From Alphaproteobacteria bacterium (GTDB lineage: Bacteria; Pseudomonadota; Alphaproteobacteria; Sphingomonadales; Sphingomonadaceae): 64,000 nucleotides of DNA. Numbering within the stretch: position 1 is the first letter of the stretch; every line of letters starts with the position of its first letter. Below are positions 8,063-16,027 of the stretch, piece after piece. The stretch spans positions 1-64,000 of the forward strand of contig JAGWWF010000008.1 in the NCBI GenBank assembly GCA_018970445.1. The letters are read 5' to 3'. The translations under genes and the position numbers were made by a program. The notes beneath the pieces were generated by a model, which worked only from the letters and a program-made list of their open reading frames with translations, made no database searches and was not told the DNA's origin.

Positions 8063-9150
8063 TCCGGCACACTCGCCACCAGCCGCGCCAGGCCGTCGCG
8101 CACCGGTTGCAGGCTATCATCCTGCGTCTTGCCCAGCCGCACCACCACCAGCCGCCGTGATGGCACCACGATCACATACTGGCCCAGATGGCCGATGGCG
8201 GCATAGGCATCGGCCGGGCCGCTGCGCCAGAACAGCGCACGATCCTGGCCATCGGCCGGCCGCCGGTTCAGCCAGAATTGCCCGCCATAGCCGGGATTGG
8301 CCGGCGACGGTTCGCGCACGAACCGCACCCAGTCGGGCCGCACCACCTGGGTGCCCGCCACCACGCCACCATCCAGATACATCTGGCCAAAGGCCGCCCA
8401 GTCGCGCGCGGTGGCATGGCACAGCGAACCGCCATAAAGATTGCCGGCCGGATCGAATTCGCACAGCAGCGATGGCATGCCGGCCGGGCCGGCCAGCCGC
8501 TGCGCGATGAACTGGCGCATCCGTGCCCGCCGGGTTGCGGGATCGGCCCCCGGCGCCACCGCATCGGCGACGATCCGCGCCAATATGTGCGTGGTCAGCG
8601 TGTTGTATTGAAAGCGGCTGCCCGGTGCCACTTCGCGCGGCTCTGCCACGGCCGCCCGGTAGATGTCGGCCGACGTGTCGGCAAACAGCGCCCGGTTGGT
8701 ATCGGCCATTTCCGGCTGCGGCCCGGCTTCGACATGCCGGACACCCGATGCCATGTGCAAAAGCTGCCGCAGCGTGATGGTGCCGCGCGCGTCGCCGCGC
8801 CATTCCGGCACGGGGGCCGGCACATCCAGCGCCAGCCGGCCATCGCCCACCAGTTCGCCCACCAGCGTGGATGTGATGGATTTTGCCATCGACCAGCTGA
8901 TCAGCCGCGTGCCCGGCCCGATGCCGGTGCCATAGCGTTCGTAAATGCGCTGGCCACCCTGCATCACGATCAGCGCGCGGGTTTCCCCCAGCCGGGGATC
9001 GGTGAAAAAGGCATCGGCTGCCGGCAGCGCCGACACCGGCGCCCGCGCCGGGATCCGCGCCGGTGGCACCGGCTGCGCCACGGCCACCGCGCCCGCGATG
9101 GTCACGAGCAACAGGCTTGCCAGCCGGACGGTCTTTGCGCACCTTGTCAT
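8059..9150 (-). CDS. Exported serine hydrolase, beta-lactamase family
   Basis: A 363-residue protein with a signal peptide (hydrophobic about residues 9-25, likely cleavage near AVAQ). The SxxK motif is S87-M-A-K90 in SWSMAKSITST, and a tyrosine in FQYNTLTTHI takes the place of the Y-x-N motif. The C-terminal part has the LGQYVIVVPSRRLVVVRLG strand typical of 6-aminohexanoate-dimer hydrolase-like members. Substrate is unknown. The ATG at 9150 is chosen because the signal peptide starts there; the divergent gene begins 27 bases away. It heads the operon with UPF0262 and dcd. Confidence 0.85.
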   Translation of the reverse strand: MTRCAKTVRLASLLLVTIAGAVAVAQPVPPARIPARAPVSALPAADAFFTDPRLGETRALIVMQGGQRIYERYGTGIGPGTRLISWSMAKSITSTLVGELVGDGRLALDVPAPVPEWRGDARGTITLRQLLHMASGVRHVEAGPQPEMADTNRALFADTSADIYRAAVAEPREVAPGSRFQYNTLTTHILARIVADAVAPGADPATRRARMRQFIAQRLAGPAGMPSLLCEFDPAGNLYGGSLCHATARDWAAFGQMYLDGGVVAGTQVVRPDWVRFVREPSPANPGYGGQFWLNRRPADGQDRALFWRSGPADAYAAIGHLGQYVIVVPSRRLVVVRLGKTQDDSLQPVRDGLARLVASVPE

Positions 9151-9177
9151 CCTTCTCACGCTAGAGGCCCTGCCCCC

Positions 9178-9549
9178 ATGCTGGCAAGTGACACGTCGCC
9201 GTCCACCCCGCCGCCCGCCGCCAAACCGCCGCGCCGCCTGCGCTGGCTGGTGGGCGCGCCGGTGCTGCTGCTCACTCTGGCGGCCGGCGGCTGGCTGGGC
9301 CTGCAACATTCCACCACCGGCAAGCGCGCGGCGCTGGCCACCGGCTATATCGCCCATGTCGTCTGTTCGTGCCGCTATGTCGGCGGGCGCGACATGGCCA
9401 GTTGCGAGACCGACCGCGAACCCGGCACCGAAATCGTGACGGTTGCGGACGACACAGCCAAACGCACCATCACCGCCCGCGTGCCGCTGCTGTCCAGCCG
9501 CACCGCGCGCTTTGATCCCGAATATGGCTGCACGCTGGATGCGCCCTAA
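9178..9549 (+). CDS. Small membrane-anchored protein of unknown function
   Basis: A 123-residue protein with a Pro-rich cytoplasmic start, one membrane helix (about residues 24-42) and a short periplasmic domain containing YIAHVVCSCRYVGGRDMAS and a final YGCTLD, so four cysteines that could pair. The phrase T-G-Y-x-A-x-x-V-C-S followed by G-R-D resembles, to my recollection, the segment found before the catalytic domain in some sphingomonad serine hydrolases. It is divergent from such a hydrolase with only 27 bases between starts, suggesting shared regulation. Its end overlaps the convergent CorA-type gene by 4 bases. Confidence 0.65.
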   Translation: MLASDTSPSTPPPAAKPPRRLRWLVGAPVLLLTLAAGGWLGLQHSTTGKRAALATGYIAHVVCSCRYVGGRDMASCETDREPGTEIVTVADDTAKRTITARVPLLSSRTARFDPEYGCTLDAP

Positions 9550-10520
9550 AGCCAGCCGCGCCAGCGGAAGATGGCATAGGGCAGCACCGCCGCCGCCAGC
9601 ATGATGACCAGCGCCATCGGATAGCCCCAGGCCCACGCCAGTTCCGGCATATGGGCAAAGTTCATGCCGTAAATGCCGGCCACCAGCGTGGGCGGCAGGA
9701 AGATCAGGCTGGCCACCGAAAATATCTTGAACACCGCATTCTGTTCGATGCTGATCAGGCCCAGCGTCGCATCCAGCAGGAAGGTGAGATTGCCGCCGAT
9801 ATAGCTGGCCTGGTCCGACAGGCTGGCCAGATCGCGCAGCTGCGTCTTGATCTGGGCGGCCAGCCCGGCGTCCTTGGGGGCGGCAAAGGCCAGGAACGAC
9901 AGCGCGCGGGTGAGCGACACCGACGATTCGCGCGCCTTCGACAGGGCATCCTGCGCCCCGCCCAGCCGGGTGAGCAGCGCCTGCAGGGCCAGATTGGATC
10001 GCCGCTGCTGGCGGCCGCGTTCGGCGGCATCGGCGCGGCGGAAGGCAGCCCGCGAAATCGCATCCACCTCGCGGCCGACATGTTCAAAGCCATCGGCCAG
10101 CCGATCGACGATCGTATCGATCAGCGCCATCAGCGCCGGGCCGGGCCCGCCGCACAATTCCGGGCTGCGCACCGTCTGTGCCGCAAAGCGGTCGAAACTG
10201 CGCACCTCGTGATACCGCACCGTCACCAGATGGTGGCGGCCCAGCACGAAGCTGACCGCGCAGGTTTCGGGCTGTTCGGTGATGATGCCGGTGGCCAGCG
10301 TCACCGTCATCACGATCGCGCCATTGTCGACATACAGCCGGCTGGACGATTCGATTTCGGCCATGTCGTCGGCGGTGGGCACGCCAAAACCCAGCGCCGC
10401 CTCCACCAGTGCCTCTTCGGCCGGCGTGGGCTTCAGCAGATCGATCCACACCGCATCGGCCGGCAACGCCTCGCCATCGGCCAGGGTGCGATTGCCGGAA
10501 GCGGTGAAGATGCGCAGCAT
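9546..10520 (-). CDS. CorA-type divalent cation transporter
   Basis: A 324-residue inner-membrane protein of the CorA metal ion transporter family. After a long cytoplasmic alpha/beta and coiled region, the two C-terminal helices flank the signature YGMNFAHMPEL (GMN selectivity filter), and the end is basic (FRWRGWL). Likely Mg2+ (or Co2+/Ni2+) transport as a pentamer. Start is uncertain: ATG 10520 (MLRIFTASG) is preferred, ATG 10532 adds four residues, and neither has a good Shine-Dalgarno. Read on the minus strand, divergent from the cytochrome b gene. Confidence 0.88.
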   Translation of the reverse strand: MLRIFTASGNRTLADGEALPADAVWIDLLKPTPAEEALVEAALGFGVPTADDMAEIESSSRLYVDNGAIVMTVTLATGIITEQPETCAVSFVLGRHHLVTVRYHEVRSFDRFAAQTVRSPELCGGPGPALMALIDTIVDRLADGFEHVGREVDAISRAAFRRADAAERGRQQRRSNLALQALLTRLGGAQDALSKARESSVSLTRALSFLAFAAPKDAGLAAQIKTQLRDLASLSDQASYIGGNLTFLLDATLGLISIEQNAVFKIFSVASLIFLPPTLVAGIYGMNFAHMPELAWAWGYPMALVIMLAAAVLPYAIFRWRGWL

Positions 10521-10595
10521 GGCCGCGATCATGGCGAATTTGCCGCGCCGATGGTAGCCCTTGGCAACGGCCGGCAAACCGCCGACAGTGCAGCC

Positions 10596-11447
10596 ATGGC
10601 CAGCACCGCCCCCGCCCTCGATGCCGCGCCACCCCCGCGCCGGGTGCTGCGCCACCATTGGCTGGTGCGCGTCACCCATTGGCTCAACGCGGCGGCGATC
10701 ATCATCCTGCTGATGACCGGGCTCAACATCTTCGGTGCCCACCCGCGGCTCTATTGGGGCCATGCCGGTTCGGTGGATCAGGGCGAGCGGCTGTGGCTGG
10801 AAACCGGGGCCTCGCCGCCGTGGCGCAACCCCAGCGGCTGGATCGAAATATGCGGCACAAGGTTCGATACCACCGGGCTGATCGGCGTATCGGCCTCGCC
10901 CACCGGCAGCCGCAGCATGGTCGCCTTTCCGCACTGGGCCACGCTGCCGGCGATGCGCGATCTGGCCACGGCGCGGCGCTGGCACTTCTTCGCCGCCTGG
11001 GTGCTGATCCTCAACGGCCTTGCCTGGCTGGGCTTTGGCCTGGCCTCTGGCCGGCTGGCCCGCGACATCCTGCCCAGCCGCGCCCAGCTCACTCGCGCCC
11101 ATCTGTGGCACGACATCGTGGAACACGCCCGCCTGCGCTTTCCCAAGGGGCAGGCCGCGCTGTCCTATGCCGCACTGCAACGCCTCGCCTATGCCGGCGT
11201 TGCCCTTGTCCTCATCCCCGTCGTCATCCTCACCGGGCTGGCCATGTCGCCGGGGATGGATGCCGCCTGGCCCTGGCTGGACGCGCTGTGGGGCGGCCGC
11301 CAGTCCGCCCGCTCGGTCCACTTCATCGCCATGGCCGCCATCGCCGGCTTCATCGTCCTCCACCTCGCCCTTGTCCTGCTGTCTGGCCCCGTCCGCCAGA
11401 TCGGCGCGATGGTCACCGGGCGGATGACCATCGGCGGCGACAGATGA
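10596..11447 (+). CDS. Cytochrome b561-family membrane protein
   Basis: A 283-residue membrane protein of the PF01292 cytochrome b family. Candidate heme-ligand histidines lie in RHHWLVRVTHWLNAA (helix 1), ARRWHFFAAW (helix 2 region) and ARSVHFIAMAA plus VLHLALVL (last helices). A soluble insert of about 70 residues (around residues 45-115) follows helix 1. Its stop overlaps the start of the downstream molybdopterin enzyme (ATGA), so it is probably the membrane electron donor or acceptor for that enzyme, taking the place that YedZ/MsrQ has beside YedY/MsrP. Confidence 0.88.
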   Translation: MASTAPALDAAPPPRRVLRHHWLVRVTHWLNAAAIIILLMTGLNIFGAHPRLYWGHAGSVDQGERLWLETGASPPWRNPSGWIEICGTRFDTTGLIGVSASPTGSRSMVAFPHWATLPAMRDLATARRWHFFAAWVLILNGLAWLGFGLASGRLARDILPSRAQLTRAHLWHDIVEHARLRFPKGQAALSYAALQRLAYAGVALVLIPVVILTGLAMSPGMDAAWPWLDALWGGRQSARSVHFIAMAAIAGFIVLHLALVLLSGPVRQIGAMVTGRMTIGGDR

Positions 11448-12232
11448 TGCGGCCCACTCCTGTTGTGCAGCGCCGCCAGCTGCTCACCGCCCTGCCGGCG
11501 GCCCTCGCCCTCACCGGCTGTGATGCGATCACCCGCAATCCCACGGCGCGGGCCATTGTCGAATCCGGCGAACAGGCGACCTGGCGCTGGCAACGGGTGG
11601 TCGGCCGCGACGGGCTGGCCCGCGAATTTTCGGCGGCCGACATTTCGCCGGTGTTCAAGGCCAATGGCACCAAGCGGCCCGGCAACCCCGAATGGCAGCG
11701 GCTGGCGGCCGGCGGCTTTGCCGATTGGCGGCTGAAGATATCGGGCCTGGTTGGCCGTGAACTGTCGCTGTCGCTTGCCGATCTGGCGCGCCTGCCGCAG
11801 CGCACCCAGATCACCCGCCACGATTGCGTGGAGGGCTGGAGCGCCATCGGCCAATGGACCGGGCCGGCGCTGTCCCAACTGCTCAAGGCCGCCGCCTTGC
11901 GTGACGGCGCGCGTTACATCGTGTTCCTGTGCGCCGATGATTATGGCGCAGAGGCGGCCAAGGGCGGCCTGCAATCGGCCAGCCGCTATTACGAGAGCAT
12001 CGATCTGGTCGATGCCTTCCACCCCCAGACCATCCTGGCCCACAGCCTCAACAACGCCCCGATCGATGCCGCCCATGGTGCGCCATTGCGGCTGCGGGTG
12101 GAACGCCAGCTGGGCTACAAGCAGGCCAAATATCTGATGCAGATCGTGGTGGCCGACAGCCTGGCGCCGTTCGGCGGCGGCAAGGGCGGTTACTGGCCCG
12201 ATCGCGGCTATGAATGGTATGCCGGCACTTAG
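11444..12232 (+). CDS. Molybdopterin-dependent oxidoreductase, sulfite oxidase fold
   Basis: A 262-residue protein related to YedY/MsrP and sulfite oxidase (PF00174). C128 in RHDCVEGWSAIGQW is the expected Mo-ligating cysteine. The N-terminus has twin arginines (R10-R11) then a hydrophobic stretch ending LTGC26, a lipobox, so export by Tat and possible lipid anchoring. Substrate is not evident; it could reduce a methionine sulfoxide or S/N-oxide. ATG 11444 overlaps the cytochrome b stop; ATG 11447 is an equal alternative. It ends in a palindrome shared with the convergent gene. Confidence 0.85.
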   Translation: MMRPTPVVQRRQLLTALPAALALTGCDAITRNPTARAIVESGEQATWRWQRVVGRDGLAREFSAADISPVFKANGTKRPGNPEWQRLAAGGFADWRLKISGLVGRELSLSLADLARLPQRTQITRHDCVEGWSAIGQWTGPALSQLLKAAALRDGARYIVFLCADDYGAEAAKGGLQSASRYYESIDLVDAFHPQTILAHSLNNAPIDAAHGAPLRLRVERQLGYKQAKYLMQIVVADSLAPFGGGKGGYWPDRGYEWYAGT

Positions 12233-12245
12233 GGTCCTGACCCTA
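12230..12245. repeat. Palindrome containing both convergent stop codons
   Basis: TAGGGTC-CT-GACCCTA: perfect 7-bp arms around a 2-base centre. The left TAG is the stop of the molybdopterin enzyme and the right TA closes the stop (CTA on the plus strand) of the minus-strand spermidine-synthase-like gene. Too short, and without T-tracts, to be called a terminator with confidence. Confidence 0.5.
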
Positions 12246-12914
12246 GGTTCGGGTGGCAAACCAGATCACATGGGCCGCGCCCTTGCCATTCTCCCGCGCC
12301 CGCACCGTCACGGTTTCCACCGCAAAGCCGCTGCGTTCCAGCCGCCGGCCAAAGCCCGGATCGGGCGCGGCCGACCACACCGCCAGCACGCCGCCGGGGC
12401 GCAGCGCCGTTCGGGCGGCGGCCAGCCCGCGCTGGCCATACAGCCCGTCATTGCCGGGCCGCGTCAGCCCGTCAGGCCCATTGTCCACATCCAGCAAGAT
12501 GGCATCATTTAGCGCCGCCGCCCGGCCGATCTCGGCGGCGACATCGCCCATCACCAGCACCACGCGCGGATCGTCCAGGCAGCCGGCCGTCAGATCGGCC
12601 ATTGGCCCGCGCGCCCAGGCGATGATGCCCGGCACCAGTTCCGCCACCGTCACCCGCGCGCGCGGCCCCAGCCGGCCCAGCACGGCGCGCAGCGTGTAAC
12701 CCATGCCATAACCGCCGATCAGCACATGCGCCGCCGGGCGATCGGCCAGCCGGTCACAGGCCATGGTGCCCAGCGCCACCTCCGATCCGTGCTGCCGCGT
12801 GCTCATCAGTTCGTTGCGATCCAGCACGATCATGAAATCGGCGCCGCGCCGGAACAGCCGCAGCGGCGGCCCGCCCGGCACCTCGGCCACGCCCACCAGT
12901 TCGCGCGGAATCAT
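12243..12914 (-). CDS. Spermidine synthase-like methyltransferase-fold protein
   Basis: A 223-residue cytosolic protein with the Rossmann fold of spermidine synthases and SAM-dependent methyltransferases. The cofactor loop reads HVLIGGYGMGYTLRAVL and an acidic strand VTVAELVPGIIAWARG follows, with LLDVDNGPDGLT further on. The N-terminal piece with LMSTRQHGSEVALGTMA resembles the spermidine synthase entry domain. Key polyamine-binding residues cannot be confirmed, and no speD or other polyamine gene is near, so methyltransferase is equally possible. About 157 bases with no recognised feature separate it from the antiporter gene. Confidence 0.75.
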   Translation of the reverse strand: MIPRELVGVAEVPGGPPLRLFRRGADFMIVLDRNELMSTRQHGSEVALGTMACDRLADRPAAHVLIGGYGMGYTLRAVLGRLGPRARVTVAELVPGIIAWARGPMADLTAGCLDDPRVVLVMGDVAAEIGRAAALNDAILLDVDNGPDGLTRPGNDGLYGQRGLAAARTALRPGGVLAVWSAAPDPGFGRRLERSGFAVETVTVRARENGKGAAHVIWFATRT

Positions 12915-13071
12915 GGCGCGCTGGCCGCCGGTTTCCTCATCTTGCGTCCTCCGTGCTCAAGGCCCATGTCAGAAGCCGCAGCGCGCCGCCAGCGACTTGA
13001 TCATCGGGCTGCCCTGAACCGGAACAGCCTGTCACCATGCCGCCCGATGGCATGGCTGATCTGGCGGCCGT

Positions 13072-14871
13072 TCAGGCCGGCGGGATTTCGCCCAGCGCGG
13101 CCGGATCGGGCGCGGCAAGATCGATGGCACCGCGGATGATCGTGTCGGCGCCGGTCATCATGTCGCCGCTGATCACCTGCAGATCCAGCCGCTCCAGATC
13201 GCGGCGGCGATATTCGGCCTCGATGGCATCGATGACGGTGTCGGGCGTGCCCAGCGTGGCCAGCACGTCGCGGCCCATCATCACCGCGCTTTCCAGCGTT
13301 TCGCGGGTGACATGATCCAGCCCGGCCTGGCGCAGGGCAATGGCGTGGGTGCGATCATAAGCGCGGGCAATGATCGGCAGATCGGGCCATTCGGCCTGGA
13401 TCGGGGCCACCACCGGCGCCGGATCCCACTGGCCATCGATGGCGAACACCAGCGCGGCGGCGCGCTCGATCCCGGCGGTGCGCAAGATGTCCAGCCGTGT
13501 GCCATCGCCCCAGAACACCGTGTTGCCAAACCGCGCGGTGATGTCGATCAGTTCGGCATCCAGATCGATGGCGGTCAACGCCTGGCCGCGCGCCCGCAGC
13601 ATCTGGGCGATCACCTGCCCCACCCGGCCACTGCCCACCAGCACGACATGGCCGCCATGACCGGCACTGCCCGCCGCCTCCGGCCCATCACGGCGGCCGG
13701 CGTCCTCGGCCCGTTCAAACAGGCGCATGGCCAGCCGGAACAGCAGCGGCGTCAGCGCCATGGAACAGGTGACGACCGCGCCGAACAATTGCGCCGCCGA
13801 ATGGCTGATCAACAGGCCGCGTTCGGCCTCGCCAAACAGCACGAAACCGAATTCGCCGCCCTGGGCCAGCAACATGCCCATTTCGCCCGCCCGCCGCCAA
13901 TCGGTGCCGAATTGCCGGGCCAGCGCGGCGATCACCACGGTCTTCACCGCCATCACGCCCACCACCAGCGCGATCAGCAGCCCCAGATTGTCGCGCATCA
14001 CCGCCAGATCAAGGCTCATGCCGATGGCGATGAAGAACAGGCCAAGCATGAGGCCGCGAAACGGTTCGATGTCGGTCTCCAGCGCGTGGCGATAGGGCGA
14101 TTCGGCCAGCATCACGCCGGCAACAAAGGCCCCCAGCGCCATCGACAGGCCCAGGCTGGCCATCAGCAGCGCGCTGCCCAGCACGCTGAGCAGGGCAGCC
14201 GCCACAAAGGCCTCGCGCGCGCCCAGCGTGCCGATGATGCGGAACAGGCGCGGCAGCACCCAGCGCCCCACCGCCACCAGAAAGGCCAGCGCCCCCAGCG
14301 TCTTGGCCGCCATCAGCCAGCCCGGTTCGGGATTGGCCACCGGCGCCCGCGACAGGGCAGCCACCACGGTGAGCAGCGGCACGATGGCCAGATCCTGGAA
14401 CAGCAGCATGGCAAAGCTGCGTTCGCCAAAGGCGGTGGCGGCCAGTTGCCGTTCGCCCAGCAACTGTATCACCAGCGCGGTGGACGACAGGCCCAGCGGC
14501 AGGCCCACCACCAGCGCTGCCTGCCAGGTGAGGCTGGTGAGCGCCAGCAGCAGCCCGGTCAGCGCCAGGCCGCACAGGATCACCTGCGCCGCCCCCAGGC
14601 CAAAGATGTCGCGGCGCAGCGCCCACAGCCGCGACGGCTGCAATTCCAGCCCGATCACGAACAGCAGCAGCACCACGCCGAATTCGGCAAAATGCAGCGT
14701 CTGCTGCGCATTGGCGACCAGGCCCAGCAGCGACGGCCCGATCAGGATGCCGGCGGCCAGATAGCCCAGCACCGCCCCCAGCCGGAAGCGGACGAACAGC
14801 GGCACCAGCACGACGGCGGCAGCCAGATACACCACCGCATCGCGCAGCAGATTGGGTTCGGCCGCCGCCAT
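13072..14871 (-). CDS. CPA2-family K+/H+ antiporter with RCK/TrkA-N domain
   Basis: A 599-residue Kef-type protein. Residues 1 to about 390 hold some twelve membrane segments (start LLRDAVVYLAAAVV; GLELQPSRLWALRR; FQDLAIVPLL with the ion-site Asp; LAQGGEFGFVLFG). After a linker rich in Ala/Gly, a TrkA-N/RCK domain begins at HVVLVGSGRVGQVIAQ, a nucleotide-binding G-x-G-x-x-G. Expected role is K+ efflux in exchange for H+, gated by NAD(H) or a thiol adduct. The start shares one base with the stop of the Fe-S scaffold-like gene upstream, so the two are coupled. Confidence 0.92.
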   Translation of the reverse strand: MAAAEPNLLRDAVVYLAAAVVLVPLFVRFRLGAVLGYLAAGILIGPSLLGLVANAQQTLHFAEFGVVLLLFVIGLELQPSRLWALRRDIFGLGAAQVILCGLALTGLLLALTSLTWQAALVVGLPLGLSSTALVIQLLGERQLAATAFGERSFAMLLFQDLAIVPLLTVVAALSRAPVANPEPGWLMAAKTLGALAFLVAVGRWVLPRLFRIIGTLGAREAFVAAALLSVLGSALLMASLGLSMALGAFVAGVMLAESPYRHALETDIEPFRGLMLGLFFIAIGMSLDLAVMRDNLGLLIALVVGVMAVKTVVIAALARQFGTDWRRAGEMGMLLAQGGEFGFVLFGEAERGLLISHSAAQLFGAVVTCSMALTPLLFRLAMRLFERAEDAGRRDGPEAAGSAGHGGHVVLVGSGRVGQVIAQMLRARGQALTAIDLDAELIDITARFGNTVFWGDGTRLDILRTAGIERAAALVFAIDGQWDPAPVVAPIQAEWPDLPIIARAYDRTHAIALRQAGLDHVTRETLESAVMMGRDVLATLGTPDTVIDAIEAEYRRRDLERLDLQVISGDMMTGADTIIRGAIDLAAPDPAALGEIPPA

Positions 14872-15287
14872 CAGCCGGCCGCCGCCAGCGCCGCGATGAT
14901 GGCATCCAGCGGCAGCAGGATGGATGGGTGGCGGGCGCGGTGGGCGCGGGCCGGAGCAAAGGCGGCCCAGCCGTCGGGCGCCGCCTCGGCCCGCTTGCCC
15001 AGGAAATCGGCCAGGGCGGTGCGGGTGGCGGCCAGGCTGGCGGCATCGGCCCCAACCGCCCGCTCGGCCGCGACCGCGGCCGCGGCCTGGCCCAGCGTGC
15101 AGGCCCTGGCGGCATCCAGCGCCACCGCGCTGATCCGGCCATCGGCCAGCGCCACATCGGCGATGATCTTGCTGCCGCACACCGGGGAAACGCGCGTGGC
15201 GCTTGCCGTGGGCGCCGGCAGACGGTGCGCGCCTTCACCGGCCAGTTTCAGGCGCAGAATCGCCGCGCTGTAGAGCGTGTCAGCCAT
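14871..15287 (-). CDS. IscU/NifU-like iron-sulfur scaffold protein
   Basis: A 138-residue protein with the IscU-like pattern SPVCGSKIIADVAL and, later, ARACTLGQAAAAV, which hold two of the three conserved ligand cysteines. The third, normally near residue 105-110, is not present: that region reads AFAPARAHRARHPSILLPL and has only histidines. It may therefore bind a cluster differently or have lost scaffold activity. It is co-translated with the K+/H+ antiporter (stop and start share 14871). Start MADTLYSAAILRL is well placed. Confidence 0.78.
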   Translation of the reverse strand: MADTLYSAAILRLKLAGEGAHRLPAPTASATRVSPVCGSKIIADVALADGRISAVALDAARACTLGQAAAAVAAERAVGADAASLAATRTALADFLGKRAEAAPDGWAAFAPARAHRARHPSILLPLDAIIAALAAAG

Positions 15288-15295
15288 GGTCCCGT

Positions 15296-15682
15296 TTAAT
15301 CATTCCCCAGCGGATCGGGATAGCGGCGAAAATGCACCGTGCCGTCGCGATCCACCTCCACCAGTTCGCCGGTGATGTCGGCCCCGGCGGCGATGATGGC
15401 ATCCAGGGCAGCGCCAAACAGGCGGCGTTGTTCGGCGTTGCCAACCGATGGCAGGATCACCAACAGCCCGGCATGGACATCGACGCCGCGATAGAGCCGA
15501 AGAAAATCCCGGCCATTGTTGGTGACGAAGGTGAAATCGCCGCCAACGATCTGCGGCATGATCGCCCGATCAGACAAGGTGTTGAGGCCCAGCCAATTGA
15601 CATGGTGCGCCTCGAAGCCGCGCACATGTGCTTCTGCCGCCAGATCGGGCGTCAGACATTCATCAATCAGGAAACGGATCAG
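15296..15682 (-). CDS. DUF5615 PIN-like protein, apparent CTG start
   Basis: Probable toxin-like nuclease of the Mut7-C/DUF5615 PIN-like group. In the frame of the conserved body (MPQIVGGDFTFVTNNGRDFL), the family N-terminus IRFLIDECLTPDLAAEAH lies upstream of the first standard start (GTG 15625) and begins at a CTG at 15682. That CTG overlaps the stop of the DUF433 gene as CTGA, the overlap style seen throughout this window. From CTG the product is 128 residues with the acidic D-E pair intact; from GTG 15625 it would lose that pair. Another explanation is translational re-initiation at a nearby non-AUG codon. Confidence 0.65.
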   Translation of the reverse strand: MIRFLIDECLTPDLAAEAHVRGFEAHHVNWLGLNTLSDRAIMPQIVGGDFTFVTNNGRDFLRLYRGVDVHAGLLVILPSVGNAEQRRLFGAALDAIIAAGADITGELVEVDRDGTVHFRRYPDPLGND

Positions 15683-15912
15683 AGCAGCCCCTGTGCTTTG
15701 GCCCAGCGCCGCACGGCATCAATGCCGCCAAGCGGCATATAGGGATAGCCACGCACAATATCATAATCGCTCTCGCCGGCCTTGATGCAGGCCACGATCG
15801 TCTCCGCCGGAATCCGCGTGCCGTGGATCACCGGCCAGCCGCCAAGGATTTCGGGATCAGACACCACCTCGACAAAGCGCGGCGGCGGCGGGGCGGAAAG
15901 TTTCGTGGCCAT
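15679..15912 (-). CDS. DUF433 family protein, likely antitoxin partner
   Basis: A 77-residue protein matching DUF433: DPEILGGWPVIHGTRIPAET then YPYMPLGGIDAVRRW, a helix-turn-helix-like fold. DUF433 genes are often next to DUF5615 PIN-like genes and the pair is regarded as toxin-antitoxin-like. ATG 15912 gives a short variable N-terminus (MATKLSAPPPPR). The stop overlaps the CTG of the following gene. Confidence 0.82.
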   Translation of the reverse strand: MATKLSAPPPPRFVEVVSDPEILGGWPVIHGTRIPAETIVACIKAGESDYDIVRGYPYMPLGGIDAVRRWAKAQGLL

Positions 15913-15974
15913 GGGCCTTGTATAACAGATGTGGCGGACAATGGCACCGCTGGTGCGCTGCTCCCCACCAACCC

Positions 15975-16003
15975 CGTCATGCTGAAACAGGTTCAGCATG
16001 ACG
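15975..16003. repeat. Inverted repeat downstream of cysS
   Basis: CGTCATGCTGAA (15975-15986), loop ACAGG, TTCAGCATGACG (15992-16003): perfect 12-bp arms. It lies 24 bases past the cysS stop and upstream of the DUF433 gene. It is a short palindromic intergenic element of the kind dispersed in alphaproteobacterial genomes; it may act as a transcript 3' end, though no T-tract follows. Confidence 0.75.
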
Positions 16004-16027
16004 AGCGCCTTGTGAATGCCGGTTGCG

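Noticed and set aside
13312-15273. 650-codon open frame on the plus strand opposite the antiporter gene
   Set aside because: Repetitive Gln/His/Arg composition typical of an antisense frame; the minus strand holds a clear Kef-type protein.
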